Source of the DNA: Charina bottae
Taxonomy: Eukaryota > Chordata > Lepidosauria > Squamata > Charinaidae
Assembly: GCA_023362775.1 (NCBI GenBank)
Contig: JALMGJ010000003.1
Coordinates: forward strand, 177,288,274 to 177,352,273
Length of the DNA: 64,000 bases
Direction: 5' to 3'
Positions 1 through 11,347 of the stretch are shown here, in pieces. The position numbers and the translations under genes are program-made. How positions within the stretch are numbered: position 1 is the first letter of the stretch; each line of letters starts with the position of its first letter. The notes under the pieces are model-generated. The model worked only from the letters and a program-made list of their open reading frames with translations, was not told the DNA's origin and made no database searches.

Positions 1-113
1 CTACAATCTTAACACAAGTGGAGGAGAATAGAATGGAGGTGATTATGTAGATAAGGTTCCATGGAACCCTGGGCTTCCTCAAGAATTAGATGGGTGGGGT
101 GCCATAAGAGACT

Positions 114-216
114 AAAGGGAAAGAAAGGAAAGGAAAGGAAAGGAAAGGAAAGGAAAGGAAAGGAAAGGAAAGGAAAGGAAAGGAAAGGAAAGGAAAGGAA
201 AGGAAAGGAAAGGAAA
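114..216. repeat. (AAAGG)n microsatellite
   Basis: About twenty tandem copies of the pentamer AAAGG on the + strand. The frames that read through it on both strands are low-complexity artefacts. Confidence 0.95.
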
Positions 217-365
217 AAGTTTGCCCCAAACAGCCAATTTTCTACCCAAGAGCTTTGCCTCTTGATTAGTGGTTCTCCAGGATTTTTTTTTAAACTAACA
301 GGTTCCTGGCCCCCCAAAAGTTAGAAAACTCCCAGCATAGATTATAAAGATACATACATAATATA

Positions 366-598
366 ATGAGAGACAGTTTGGTGTAATGGTTAAAGGTACC
401 AGGCTAGAAACCAGGAAACCATGAGCTCTAGTCCCGCCTTAGGCATGAAGCCAGCTGGATGACTTTGGGCCAGTCACTCTCTCTCAGCCCTAGGAAGAAG
501 ACAATGGCCAACCACTTCTGACAAAGATTGCCAAGAAAACTACATGGACTTGTCTATGTAGTTGCCAGGATTCAAGAATTGATAAATAAAGGAATACA
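366..598 (+). mobile_element. tRNA-derived SINE (Squam1/Sauria-like)
   Basis: The 5' part reads as a degenerate tRNA-type pol III promoter: the A-box-like TGGTGTAATGGTTA near 375 and a B-box-like stretch near 425, followed by the SINE body (GACTTTGGGCCAGTCACTCT, 461-480). The 3' part carries the CCAGGATTCAAGAATTGA-like tail that this SINE class shares with a partner LINE. A second copy in the opposite orientation at 29352-29598 matches along its length, which supports the call. Some positions have decayed and no clean target duplication was found. Confidence 0.8.
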
Positions 599-599
599 A

Positions 600-3188
600 T
601 TTTAATTTAAACTAAATGTGTGTGTGTGTGGGGGGGGAGAAGGATAACTAGGAAAGGAAATGAAGGAAAACCATGACCCAACAGGGAATTTATTCCAATA
701 GGCTGGCAGCGCTACATAAAAGCAACATTTCCAAGTGTCGGTCACTCCCCCGAGCTCCCCAAAGTGTGGAACAATCGACTGCTTCTCCTGGCACGATCAT
801 AACAGCCAGGCCAACTTTTGTAGGGAGATGCAATCTTGAGGTTCTAGGTTCCAGGCCAGTGGGAATACATTTTTAATTATGGCAAACTCTTATGATAATT
901 TTTAATTAAACACAATTCAACATATATTTTGCTTTCAACTTCTGGAACACTTTGTTGTTATATATGAAAACTTTCCTAGGAAATTCAAGTTCCATGCATG
1001 AGTCCCAAGATTTGTTGTCTAGATTCCAAAGCAGCTTTGGAGAATTCTGAAAAATTCAATATTAATTATTTGTGAGCAGAAAAGGATATTCAATTATCAA
1101 GGAAAAACGATCAGGTTAAGATGAGTGCTAAAGCTTTCTCATGTCAGCATAAGCTTCACAAAGCCAGACAACTGGAAGCTAAGGTGGATGCCATAATAAA
1201 CAGATATGACCCATCATCAGTAATAAAAGGATCAGATGCTTCCAAGGGGCGGTGTTGGTCAAAGACTACCGAAGCTTTCTTGCTGGTTTCAGGCACTCCA
1301 TCCTCCCTATTTGAATTGGAATACTTTAAATGATCTGAGTCTCAAAGAGAAATAAAAGTGTGAAAGAACATGAGGATAAAGTATTAGCAGGAACAACTTG
1401 TGACATTGCACAATATCTTGACTGATCATTGGGTCTAGTTTCAAATATTCATTCAGCCATGACATTCACTGGAAGTTGTGTAACATGAAAAAAATAAGTG
1501 GCATACAGAACATATCTCTTCACAAACAATGGCTACAAGCAGGACTAAGAGAAAAGAACTTTCAAAACAGAGGGAATTAGTGCTAGCAAACTGGACCCAT
1601 GGTACCTCTCATATTAATAATTAAGAACAGTAGCTGGCATGCAGACATGCAGAAAGAGAGAGAAAGAAAGAAGTTAAGATACAAAAATTGACTCAAGATG
1701 TGGTTTCCAAGTTTTTAAATCAGATTTAGGTCAGTCTAACTGCAAGTTTTTGTTTATTATTCAGCAGGTTTTATATTGAAGAACCAAAGTTGTTGAAACT
1801 TATTACATACACCAGTATGTAATAAATTCTAAAGACAGAAAAAAGGGCAAAATTGGCTTGCCAACACCACAAAGAGAATGGATGGTGACCAGCAAACAAT
1901 GTCTGACTGTAGCTTGCTTTGGTATGTGGTCTGCCCTGATAGCAGCAGACTTATGAAGTATGCCATGAGAATACGTTCACAGTCACCTTCACGGATGAAT
2001 GAGAATTCAAAGCTGAGTCTCTACACTTCTAGTTCAACACTAAATCCACTGATTTAGTATTTTCCAGGAGTGGGTGTTCTTAAGCAATGTCTTGAGAAAG
2101 GTTAGTTAACATGTCTCCATCCAAAACACATTTCCATGTATCAACAAAAAATGTGAAGTAAAAATGGCATAATTTCTGTACTGATGTATGCCTAAATAGT
2201 ACATATGGCCATATGTGAGTCACTGAGCCGAAGAAAGGAAATTGGAGGCTAAGACCAAACTTTTATACTCATATAGATTCAAAATCTTTCCTTTCTCTGG
2301 CAGCCTGTCAGTTCCACAGGGTTTTTGGACTTCAAGATGATTTCAATGGGACTGTTACAATCACACTGCTAAGCTTTATTAATGTCGTTCTTGGCAAACG
2401 GAAGAGAGTTAAGTTCTTGTCTTGTAAAATATACAGTAAATAACTCAAGCACGACTTTAGCAAAAAGTACTCAGAAATTGAGAAATGGTAAGAGCAAATG
2501 TGGCCCTTAATTTTATCCTAAATTTAATGATGATGTAACTGCATTTATCACCAACTGCTGTTGGAATTTTAATCACAAATACATGAGTGGATCTTGAAAC
2601 TTAGTATGAAATTTGTGCTAAGACTGTTCTGAAGGAAGTAAAGCATTTCCTGCAGCTTCTAATTAATTTAATAAAGAAGAATTTGAATTTACTAAGCATA
2701 TCTTTGTGAATATTTAAATAGTTCATAGGGCCTTACAAATCTAGATTCACAGCACAGTTGAACCTTATTGGAAAAAACTACAGCGGCCACTTAATGATAC
2801 AATGATAATTTATCTTTGTTTGCAGTATATGTACTTTGGGAATTTACTAGCTGCATATGCAATCAAAATTACATACATGTGCAATGGAATTAATTTTCTA
2901 TTTAAATTTCTCAGTACTGAGTAACATATTTCAGCCTGGTTGAAATTAAGCCATATCATTTATGTTCAAGTATTTCTTCCATATTAAAAATGACTTGTTT
3001 TTTTTAAAGCCAATGACATTCTTGCATAAGCATTGCACTCAAACATTAGTTTTGCAGCATTATTTTGTACAGATATTTGCTATACTTGCATGAGCAATAT
3101 TTTGAGCCTTAGTAACAATGCACTGTAAACAGAAGTTAAAATATTCAAAAAATATAAACGACTGATACAATGGTGCTGAAATGTCATG
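600..3188. other. No recognised gene; AT-rich unique-looking sequence
   Basis: A short TG/G-run sits at 616-638. Frames at 673-876 and 1121-1333 are open for about 70 residues but show no recognisable domain, splice context or repeat identity. The remainder is AT-rich without evident repeats. It could be host intergenic or intronic DNA; nothing further can be supported. Confidence 0.5.
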
Positions 3189-3190
3189 TA

Positions 3191-3419
3191 CAGGTAGTCC
3201 TCATTTAGTGACCACAATTGGGACCTGCAACTTGGTTGTTAAGTGAAGCAGTCGCTAAGTGAAACTGTGACTGTGCTTACAATCTTACTTCCGCTTTCCT
3301 TTGCTTTACAGTCCTGTGAAGGTTGTAAATGCAAGAATTGGTCATAAAGTAACTTTATCATCACTGTTGCAACTGCAAACAGTCACTAAAAGAGGCAAAG
3401 GCTAAACAAAGACTACCTA
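3191..3419. mobile_element. Tigger-like miniature DNA transposon (MITE), TA target
   Basis: Begins CAGGTAGTCCTCATTTAGTG directly after a TA dinucleotide and ends with the diverged inverse ACTACCTA before TA. The interior has the characteristic runs of 'GTTAAGTGAAGCAGTCGCTAAGTGA'-like motif (broken here into pieces), shared with the copies at 9084, 13626 and 19968. TA duplication and terminal inverted repeats place it in the Tc1/mariner superfamily, probably Tigger/pogo. It has no coding capacity. Confidence 0.8.
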
Positions 3420-3689
3420 TACTCAGATAGAGAATGAAATCAGGCAGGTAATCAAAAGAGAAAGTTTCAAATGAAGAGTGAATTGAATTGTCCTCACACA
3501 AAGGGTCCTCACAAAGAGTGGACCTACATATTGTCCAGTCCTGATATATTCCCAATCTTTGGGAATATCTGGCCGTGTCACCCATCAGAATGGAAGCACT
3601 CTTGAACTTAAACTAAGGTGGTGCCCTAGATCCTATTGCAGATGTATTGTTCAATACTCAGCAATAAAATTGTTGCTGTATAATGCATA

Positions 3690-4645
3690 TTTCATTTTTA
3701 ATAGTAGTTTTATTAAAGATTTTACAACAATAAAAAATTTTCCAACAGTGAAACTATTTTCCCCAAACTATCGTTCTTACAACAGTAAAGGTTTTTATAA
3801 CAGTTAAAACAAATACAAACTAAAAAAAATAGAAGAATAAAAAGAAAGAGTAGAAGGTGCAGAAAAGAATGAAAAAAGGAAAAAAATAGAGAAATAGAAA
3901 AGAAACAAAAAATAAGAATATAGTAAAGAAAAAGAAAAGAAATATATAAAGAAGTGACTTTCCACCTTCATTACAAGTATAAACAATTTTAGTAACTTAT
4001 CACTTTCTCTTAAAATACAACAAATGATCTCTTCTTCCCATATCCCATATCTCATTTCTTACCTCTTATACCATCTCTTATCAATAAACAAATCCATAAA
4101 GCATCATCATTTCAGTCCTGATGTCAGCAAAAGTCAATTAAGGGTTACCAGAGGTAACAACATATCTATTTTAACCTTGATCAAATAAACCAACTTTATA
4201 TTCCTTCCTCTTACTTCTAACAATCTTAATCTTTAGTCCAAATAATGTCCTAGAACTTGATTTCTTTTCATTTTTTTCTTTGTCCCTTCTCACAAAGTTC
4301 TTCCAAATTTTAACATGCCTCTTTTGTAAATCCAGTATAGGAAAATTATCCAGGTCACTCTCTTGGTTTGTTGTTTGTAAATCCCTTTTAATTATTAATA
4401 CATCAGCCAGTTTCTTTTGTATGTCCAGTGTAACATCTTTTTCCATGCCATCCTTGTAGCCTGTCATTTGTAGATCCACTTTCAAACCAGTCTTGATCTT
4501 GTCAGGCAGAATTTGTTCCTTTTCCATAACATCTTTTAAACACAGTCTATCTATAAAGGCAGACACTCTTAAAATTAACTTCTGGGTCCATTGTTCAAAA
4601 ATATCCTTCAATATGTCCAATGTTAAATTATTTTGCTTCATACTA
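3690..4645 (-). mobile_element. L1-like LINE 3' end, decayed (minus strand)
   Basis: On the minus strand a frame at 4641-4171 ends in the residues GLFDQG, followed by a roughly 450-bp 3' untranslated region that ends in an A-rich stretch near 3700. The same 'GLFDQG stop' junction and 3' region, including a pyrimidine-rich block on the sense strand, recur at 36187-36627, where a 19-bp target duplication proves a target-primed insertion. The 156-residue frame is lysine-rich and coiled-coil-like, with repeated 'LDILKD/LDIQKK/LDLQKR' phrases; it might be the end of an ORF1-type protein, but I cannot assign it. L1 affinity is inferred from the A tail and long duplication of the sister copy. Confidence 0.6.
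4171..4641 (-). pseudogene. ORF fragment of L1-like LINE, ORF1-like (uncertain)
   Basis: 156 residues rich in lysine, glutamate, isoleucine and leucine. Short repeated phrases recur at about 20-residue spacing (LDILKDIFEQW, LDIQKKLADVL, LDLQKRHVKIW), which suggests a coiled coil. The C-terminus KIKIVRSKRKEYKVGLFDQG has a close counterpart at the 5' edge of the insertion at 36187-36627, so this is repeat-derived and not a host exon. No reverse-transcriptase or endonuclease motif is present. The start is arbitrary, since the frame is probably 5'-truncated. Confidence 0.45.
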
Positions 4646-4744
4646 TAATTGTAAGTCGAGTTTGAGTGTTCTCCTTTAATTGTAATCTTCAGTTCCCTCT
4701 AGTTCCTAGTGTCCTATTTTTAAAATCATATATAGTATGTGTAT

Positions 4745-4838
4745 ATATACTGTATATTTATTTATTTTTTATTTTATTAAATTTATATTACCACCCATCT
4801 CCCCCAACGGGGACCCTGGGCGGTGCCAGCAAAATGTA
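4745..4838 (-). mobile_element. L2 LINE 3' end fragment (minus strand)
   Basis: The sequence CCACCCATCTCCCCCAACGG followed by GGACCCTGGGCGG is the reverse of the GGGCGG/CCCCCGTTGGGGGAGA hairpin that ends the near-complete L2 at 41073-44716, and the TTTATTTATT tail lies on the expected side (4758-4780). Confidence 0.75.
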
Positions 4839-4842
4839 TGTA

Positions 4843-5850
4843 CTGTATTTTCCGGCATATAAGACGACTGGGCGTATAAGACGACCCCCAACTTTTCCAG
4901 TTAAAATATAGAGTTTGGGATATACTCGCCGTATAAGACTACCCCTCTTCAAAACCTGCAGCTTGCTCCACCCCGGGGTGGAAAATATCCACGCCAATCA
5001 GCTGTGTGGTGGGGAAGCGGAGTAGAAAGTAAAAAACTGCAGGGAGAAAACAGGGAAGCGGAGTAGAAAGCGAATACCGTAGTAATGCGAAGCGCAGCAG
5101 CGCGGGGTGTGTGTGTGAAGGAGAATATTGGGGGGAGGGGGGAGAAAGCTTTAACGATTTACACAAAGCTTTAATTACCTGGGCAAGGCAGAGGGGTGAA
5201 GAATACATTTCCAAGCTTTAGCGGAACAAACCATGAAGGAGGAGGAGGAGGAGGAGGAGGAGGAGGAGGGGGGGTGATGGGGGGAAGTTTGAAAAAGCAG
5301 ATCCAAGCGCAAAAGTTACTGAGTGAGTACTGAGCAACTCCACTTCCCCGCGGCACAGCTGATCCCCGGCGCACAGCTGATCGGCGCCGAGATTTTCCAC
5401 CCGGGCCCTCCCCCCCAATACATCTCCAAGCTTTAGCAGAACAAACCATGGAGGAGGAGGAGGAAGAGGGTGGTGGTGGTGATGGGGGGAGGTTTGAAAA
5501 AGCAGATCCAAGCGCAAAAGTTACTGAGTCATTTCAGCCTCCCTCCCTCTCGCTCTCTTTCCCTGGTGATGGATCAGTGCGGGGGGCCCCTCCGCTCCCT
5601 CCCTCCCTTCCCTCCCGACCCCCCCGGCAACCTTCATGGTTTGTTCTGCTAAAGCTTGGAGATGTATTGGGGGAGAGGGCCCGGGTGGAAAATCTCGGCG
5701 CCGATCAGCTGTGCGCCGGGGATCAGCTGTGCGGCCGGGAAGTGGAGTTGCACCCACCCTATAAGAAGACACCCGGCGTATAAGACGACCCCCGACTTTT
5801 GAGAAGATTTTCCTGGGTTAAAAAGTCGCCTTATACGCCGGAAAATACGG
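4843..5850. mobile_element. Non-autonomous Tc1/mariner-type element, 1008 bp
   Basis: Near-perfect terminal inverted repeats: the left end is CTGTATTTTCCGGCATATAA and the right end, reversed, is CCGTATTTTCCGGCGTATAA, each flanked by TA (4841-4842 and 5851-5852). Further 'TATAAGACGAC' motifs recur just inside both ends. The interior contains GA-rich tracts (5238-5270 and 5450-5470) and three related blocks around 5215-5390, 5410-5530 and, inverted, 5640-5740, containing GCTTTAGC..GAACAAACCATG and GGCGCCGA..CAGCTG pieces. No transposase frame is intact; open frames here are compositional. Confidence 0.8.
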
Positions 5851-6271
5851 TATATGTATATGTATATACACATACATACATACATACACACAGTATTTTG
5901 AATTTTGTAAATTCAAAATAAAAGCATTTTCTCATAACAAGGATTCTTTATAATTTATTCCAAAATCTTATTTATCTGGACTTTTAGTCCATTTGTAACT
6001 TTCTAAAATCAAAGTTATAATCACCCTTTTGCTGTTTATTTCCCAATTTTTTTTAAAAAAAGTTCTTAAACTTGTAGTTAAAACTTCTTCTGCTAAGGAC
6101 TGAAGGAAACTCACCTGGTGTAAAACCTTTTGATCTAAAGGTTTCTAATAGCTGAAAAGCAGTTAACAAGCAATTTTTGAAAGTGATTAGAAAAGGAAGT
6201 AGGCGAAATTAGTGTCCTTTCAAAGGTGCCGACTGCCGTTTGAGCAAGATGGCTATTCCCTCATCTCCCAG

Positions 6272-6411
6272 CAGGGCTGCAACTAGGGGGGGCAAGCGGG
6301 GCATGTGCCCCGGGCGCCACACTGGGGGGGCGCCAAAATGACAAAATAACCCATGGGGGGGCGCGGAATCCATGTTTGCCCCGGGTGACACAGACCCTAG
6401 TGCCATCCCTG
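6272..6411. mobile_element. hAT miniature element, 140 bp, with 8-bp TSD
   Basis: Starts CAGGGCTGCAACTAGGGG and ends CCCTAGTGCCATCCCTG, imperfect inverted repeats. It is bracketed by the exact 8-bp duplication TCTCCCAG (6264-6271 and 6412-6419), the hallmark of hAT transposition. GC-rich interior, no coding capacity. Confidence 0.9.
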
Positions 6412-6894
6412 TCTCCCAGAGCTCTAAACCCACCGGAGACTTCTATCTTGCAGTCTCCTCTTGAGGAGCAGCTGTCTGGAGCACTTGTGGGCAATCTCAA
6501 GTCCTCTCCTTGTCTGGAGAGGAATTATCGAAGAGCCGGTCTACTCACCGGCTCTTCATTCTGCTGCGGTCGTCAGCTCCGCTCTTCTGAACCATTTTCG
6601 ATCTGCCATTTCTTCCCTGGAAGTCTCTATATAAGTCTCTTTTCTCTATATTCAGAGAAAAACATAAAAAAAGAGTCTAACACACTCATATTGGAAAACT
6701 CCTAAAAAATAGAATGATCGATAAAAAGGAAGTTCAAAAGAAAAGTTAAGAGAATCAAGTCTCTAAGCAAGCCAGGGAGTTAGTCAAGTTATAATTTGCA
6801 GCTCAGCTAGAAGCAGTTAGCCTTTTGAATGATACAGGAGTTTAAGCCCTGAAGCAGAAAGCTTTCGAAAACAAAGAAAAAGGGAATGTAGAAG

Positions 6895-7018
6895 GTCTCC
6901 TTTGCTGGAGGTCTTCAAGCTGAGATTGGATGTTCAGTTGTCCAGTGGTTGTCCAGTGGTTGCTACACTGAGGTGATTAGACTAGATGAACTCTAAGATC
7001 CCTTCTAACTCTTCCCAG
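6895..7018 (+). mobile_element. CR1 LINE 3' end fragment
   Basis: The stretch from GGAGGTCTTCAAGCTGAGAT to GACTAGATGAACTCTAAGAT and CCCTTCTAACTCT follows the well-known CR1 3' end order (GGAGGTCTTCAAGC ... GGACTAGATGACCT ... CCTTCCAACTC). A short internal duplication, TTGTCCAGTGG, is seen at 6940-6960. Old and 5'-truncated. Confidence 0.75.
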
Positions 7019-7284
7019 ATAACTGAACAAGATGTCTCAGTGAACTCCATGTAACTTGCACAGCCAGAATCCAACTTCAAGTGAATTGGAGCAACATTAT
7101 CCAACATATGCCTAGAGGAGTCCTTACAATGACCTTGCCAAAGTTCCCTGGCCCATCTTTAATAAGGAGGAACCAAAACACCTAACGGTATTATTATGTT
7201 TTGTTACTCTTATTGCCAGAAAGTAATCCTTAATAAAGGTTCTTATTGATGCTTGGTCATAGGCAGGCATTCTTCATTTTTCTC

Positions 7285-8165
7285 CAGCAACACTCTAGGG
7301 ATCTCTTGTGCCATTTCATTTGCTGGAGTATCTACAAAAAACAGGGGGCCCTCCAGAATCCACACACACAGGTAGAGTCTATACAGGCACAATCCAGTCC
7401 AAAGCCACTGTCACCCACTCATTCCAAGTAGTGACTAAGGCCTCAGTCAAGCTATGCAGCAGAGCTTCAGGAACAACCCCAAATTCTCTCAAAATCCCAC
7501 CTGGGTCCATTATCTTCTGGGATGAGCCAATCAAATTGGTCCTTCTTTCCTGCAACATGGAGCAGCCACAGAGAACTTCAAGGCTACCAGGGAGTGATCT
7601 GTCCATGACAAAGGAGTGATGATTACCTCCCCTAACTCCAGATCATGTCACAGCTGCCCCGAGACAAAAACGAAGACTAGAGTGCTATCTCTGCTGTGAG
7701 CTGGGGCATCAAAAGACTGGATCAGGTCGATGGTTGCCATGGTGGCTATGATCTCCTGAGCTGCCTTTAATTCTGGGCCAAAAGAAGGCAAATTGAAGTC
7801 TCACTGTACCACAAATCTGAAGAACTCCACTACCAATTTGGTCACAGCATCAAACAGCTCAGGCAAGGAAACCCATCTGACCCTTAAATCTGAATTTGAT
7901 AAACAATGTCTCACATCTGGTTATTTATTTGATTTTATTTCAATGCTGCCCAACTTCAAACCAACTAACATATGCAACATATATCAAACACCTCTAACAA
8001 GAGGTTCCATCCACTCTACTCCAAGGCCTGGGAGAACAGCCAGGTCTTTACGGCCTTCCAGAATGCCATCAGGGTGGGAATCATCCACATCTCAGGGGAA
8101 CTTCATTCCAGAGAACAGCTGCCGGTACTGCTGGTAGTTTTACAGGAAGGTTGGCAAGGAAGAAT
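7285..8165 (-). mobile_element. L2 LINE fragments, decayed (minus strand)
   Basis: The minus-strand translation of 7606-7379 (LIGSSQKIMDPGGILREFGV and flanks) aligns by eye with the endonuclease-to-linker region of the near-complete L2 at 41277-44441 (LVRPRRLMDPIGFQRELGVI). 7740-7870 corresponds to its endonuclease segment, and 7995-8140 resembles the 3' coding end. Stops and frameshifts are frequent, so this is an old copy with internal loss. Confidence 0.7.
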
Positions 8166-9081
8166 TAGGTAGCGGTGTGTACCTCTTCCCATAGGTGCAT
8201 AGTACACAGAACCTTATATTCCTATATAATGGCTCAATATGTAGTGGAGAATTAAGCAAACATTTATTTTAGTTACTAAAGGGTATACTTGGGTTGTACT
8301 TTATTTTGCCCTCTCCTTGGTGGGACACCTGTGATATTTCTCATTGTCAGCCAAAAACCTTGGGAAAAAAATACTCCTTAACTTTGACATAAACAAATAC
8401 TCCTTAACCTTGATGGTCTCACTTTTGGCAGAACTAGACAAAGCTTTCCAAGCACAAGGTAAGATTAACTTATCCTTGGCAAACTCCAGTGAGATGAGAC
8501 CACTGAAAAGGGGTGTGAGTAATGGCGGTTCAGAACCTATATAAATTAGTCAAAATTCCCATGGAATATAACTTTGATGCAGACCTAATCGGGAGGGTGC
8601 TGCAAGTTTGCTGGCTTTGAATGGGTCCACCAGCCATCATCTTTTTGGGATTCCCTGAATGGCAGAAGGGGCATATGTTCTTTCTTTGACGTATTGTATT
8701 ATTCAGTATACTCCGTTGTTGGAGTTGGGCCATGTACAAATTTAAATAAGAATAATGATAACAACATTCATGAATATTCTTTGATTGCTGTCTTGGATGG
8801 TGTTATTATGCTATTTACTTATACTGCCTTGGAATAAAGCCTTAAGTACTAATACTGTACTATCATAGCTTCCGAATCCAAAAGAACTTGTGACCTAACC
8901 CTGCTGGGCTGGAAACTGAGCAATACAGGCTGTGACAGAGAAGGCACACTTCCAGGTCCCACACTGTTTAATCAAGGGGACTTGGTGCATGCCCACTGTT
9001 CATTATATATTCAAAGAAAATACAGCAACTATGGAAATAAAATAAAGACAAACGAAGAAAGAAAAGTATTTTTAAAACGTA
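8166..9081. other. No recognised feature
   Basis: No gene or repeat could be supported. Short frames at 8344-8544 and 8739-8530 show no domain. A thin similarity to common squamate repeats around 8890-8990 is too weak to call. Confidence 0.5.
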
Positions 9082-9083
9082 TA

Positions 9084-9502
9084 AGTGGTCCTCTTTTAAC
9101 AACCACTAATTCAGCGACTGTTTGAACCTGCAACAGCGCTGAATGAGTAGTAGTTATGACTGGTCCTCAAAGTTCTGGCTGGTGCAGTGCCCCCGCGGTC
9201 ATGCGATCACGATCCGGGTGCTTGGCAGCCAGCTTGGATTTCCAACCATCACAGCGTCCCGTGGTCACGTGATCACGATTTGCTACGTTCCCTGCTGGCT
9301 TCCCACAAGCAAAGTCAATGGGGAAGCCAGCAAGAAGTCAGAAGTTGTGATCACGTGATGTCCTCGCTTAACGACGGTAACTGGGGACTGCCAGAACTGC
9401 TGTCGCTAAGCGGCATGGTCACATGACATTGTGCTTTACAACCGCATCACTTAGTGATGGAAATTCCAGTCCCAATTACCGTCGTTAACCGAGGACTACT
9501 TG
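9084..9502. mobile_element. Tigger-like MITE, about 420 bp, TA target
   Basis: Left end AAGTGGTCCTCTTTTAAC after TA and right end ACCGAGGACTACTTG before TA; these are diverged forms of the CAGGTAGTCCTC repeat seen at 3191, 13626 and 19968. The interior has repeated GATCACGTGA/GGTCATGCGATCACG motifs. Non-coding; open frames through it are chance. Confidence 0.8.
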
Positions 9503-9669
9503 TATATATTTTCCAACTACTTGACAGTAACTGGAAATAACTTGAAGAAGAAGAAAAAAGCACTTTATACAGTAAAATGAATTCTGATGATTCAGGGCCT
9601 TTGGAGGGTAGGGGCCTCTATACAGAGTATGGTTCTGTAGAGGAATATAGAGGTAGCCTTAATGAAGTA

Positions 9670-9900
9670 TGTAACAGCTATTATGAAAATATAAGCTTAG
9701 CCCACAAAGGCATGTGAGGAAGAAACTCAAGATTGTCCCACCTTGTCACTCTCTGGCATAAGTGGGGGGAGAAAGAGAGAAACTCTGCCAGGGTTTCAAA
9801 ATTCTGTCATTTACCCTATAACAATAGATTTCCATAGTTCTTGTGGTATCTGTTTCCTGATCTGGCCTACTTTAAAGGGCTGACATCAGTCTTGAAAGCC
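9670..9900 (+). mobile_element. 5' LTR of chromodomain Gypsy element (decayed)
   Basis: Begins TGTAACAGCTATTATGAAAA and aligns along its length with 12827-13060. Shared blocks include GAGAAACTCAAGATT, CCTATAACAATAGA, AGTTCTTGTGGT and AAAGGGCTGACA. Divergence between the two LTRs is large, so the insertion is old. The 3' boundary is uncertain because similarity runs a few bases past GCTGACA. No convincing target duplication remains. Confidence 0.75.
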
Positions 9901-10900
9901 TCACTATTCTCTATTCAGACAGGTATCGAACCTTGCCTTTGATCATGGAGAGGGCATCAGATCCTTGGGGCATGACACTGTCCACAGAACCACTTGCTGA
10001 AGCACTGTTACAATATCAACAGCAAGTAGATATACAAATAAAAAACCTTGGCAATGTCATGGTGCAACTAACACAGCATTTAGGACATGTTTATGGTGGG
10101 TCAGTTAACTGAATCTCCTTTGGATCGCATCAAGATTACTTTTGTTCCTAGTCTGCTGAAAGAAGGGGCAGCCAAATGCGCTGTGCCCCTCATTGAGGGC
10201 AATGATCCATTACTGGATAATTACCAGAACTTTATGCAAAGACTTAGAGCTGCACTTGATGATTCAGCTAGAAGGGCAAGAGATTCACAAACTAAAACTG
10301 CCAGAAATGTGGGTGGAATGATCTAGCTCTGATTGATCAATTTCAAGGAGGACTTACTGGTGAGTCAGAAAAACAAGGCACCCAGAGAATTTGGAAGAGC
10401 TGTTCCAAGACTGTGTGTTAATCGATGGGTGTTTGGAAAAGTTGAGGCATGGAGGAAATGGTAAGGAAAGGAGGTTTTACAGCCTCTCTTCACCCCTACC
10501 TCATCTCTGTGGCTCCTTGGACACCAGTGCTGGAAAACCCATGCAGTAAAAAGATCCCTGTTCTCAGCAGAGAAATAGAGAAGGAAAGAGCTCAGTTTAA
10601 GTTTCTACTATGGAGCCCTCGGACATCTGGCCAAGACTTGCACAGCTAAAGTAAAGGCCTCTGAGTCAGCTACAAAGTGCCACACCAGTGGAACTGCAGG
10701 CAACACAGCAACCAAGGGCCCAATCACTCCAAAGCCTTGTTTTCAGGAAACTTTGCAGGCTTCTCTCTCAACAGAATGGCCAGGGTGGCCTCAGAGAATC
10801 AAAATGAGCCCAGGCAACTGACAACAGGAAAGTATATTCTATTCTCCTGCCATTCTTTATTTAGACTCAAGTTTGGAAATACCACTTTCAGTTCTTATAG

Positions 10901-11347
10901 CAGAGCTTTCCAAACTTTTCATGTTGGTGACATGCTTTTTAGACATGCATCATTTCGCGACACACTCTTACAGCAGGGCATCATTTCACAACACACCCTT
11001 AAAGCAGGGCACAAGGCAGGCACTAGGACCTGCACGGAATCACAACAGGTTTGGAGGCAGCAAGGCACAAGGCAGGCACTAGGACCTGCGCGGAATCACA
11101 GCAGGTTTGGAGGCAGCAGGGCACAAGGCAGGCACTAGGACCTGCGCGGAATCACAGCAGGTTTGGAGACAGCAGGGCACAAGGCAGGCACTAGGACCTG
11201 CACGGAATCACAGCAGGTTTGGAGGCAGCAGGGCACAAGGCAGGCACTAGGACCTGCGCGGAATCACAGCAGGTTTGGAGGCAGCAGGGCACAGGGCAGG
11301 CACTAGGACCTGCGCAGAATCCTGGCAGGGCTCGGAGGCAGCAGCAC
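10901..11347 (+). mobile_element. hAT MITE (CAGAGCTTTCCAAAC family), truncated, with tandem expansion
   Basis: Left end CAGAGCTTTCCAAACTTTTC, matching the right end (reversed) of the complete copy at 63354-63642 and continuing alike for about 130 bp. The right end is absent: homology stops near 11347 in GGAGGCAGCAGCACAG. Between, a 56-bp segment present about twice in the other copy is expanded to six copies. Confidence 0.85.
11005..11340 (+). repeat. 56-bp tandem repeat, six copies, inside hAT MITE
   Basis: The marker CACTAGGACCTGC recurs at 11021, 11077, 11133, 11189, 11245 and 11301, an exact period of 56 bp. Units contain GGGCACAAGGCAGGCACTAG and GGAATCACAGCAGGTTTGGA and differ by a few substitutions only. 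Not a CRISPR array: the units abut without unique spacers. Confidence 0.95.

Noticed and set aside
1121..1333. 70-codon frame resembling a small protein
   Set aside because: No domain, no initiation context and no sign of repeat or exon structure.
5171..5783. Several overlapping 90-110-codon frames on both strands
   Set aside because: Produced by GA-rich tracts in the TATAAGACGAC transposon; no domains.
11005..11340. Possible CRISPR-like array
   Set aside because: 56-bp units abut with no unique spacers and lie in a vertebrate hAT element.
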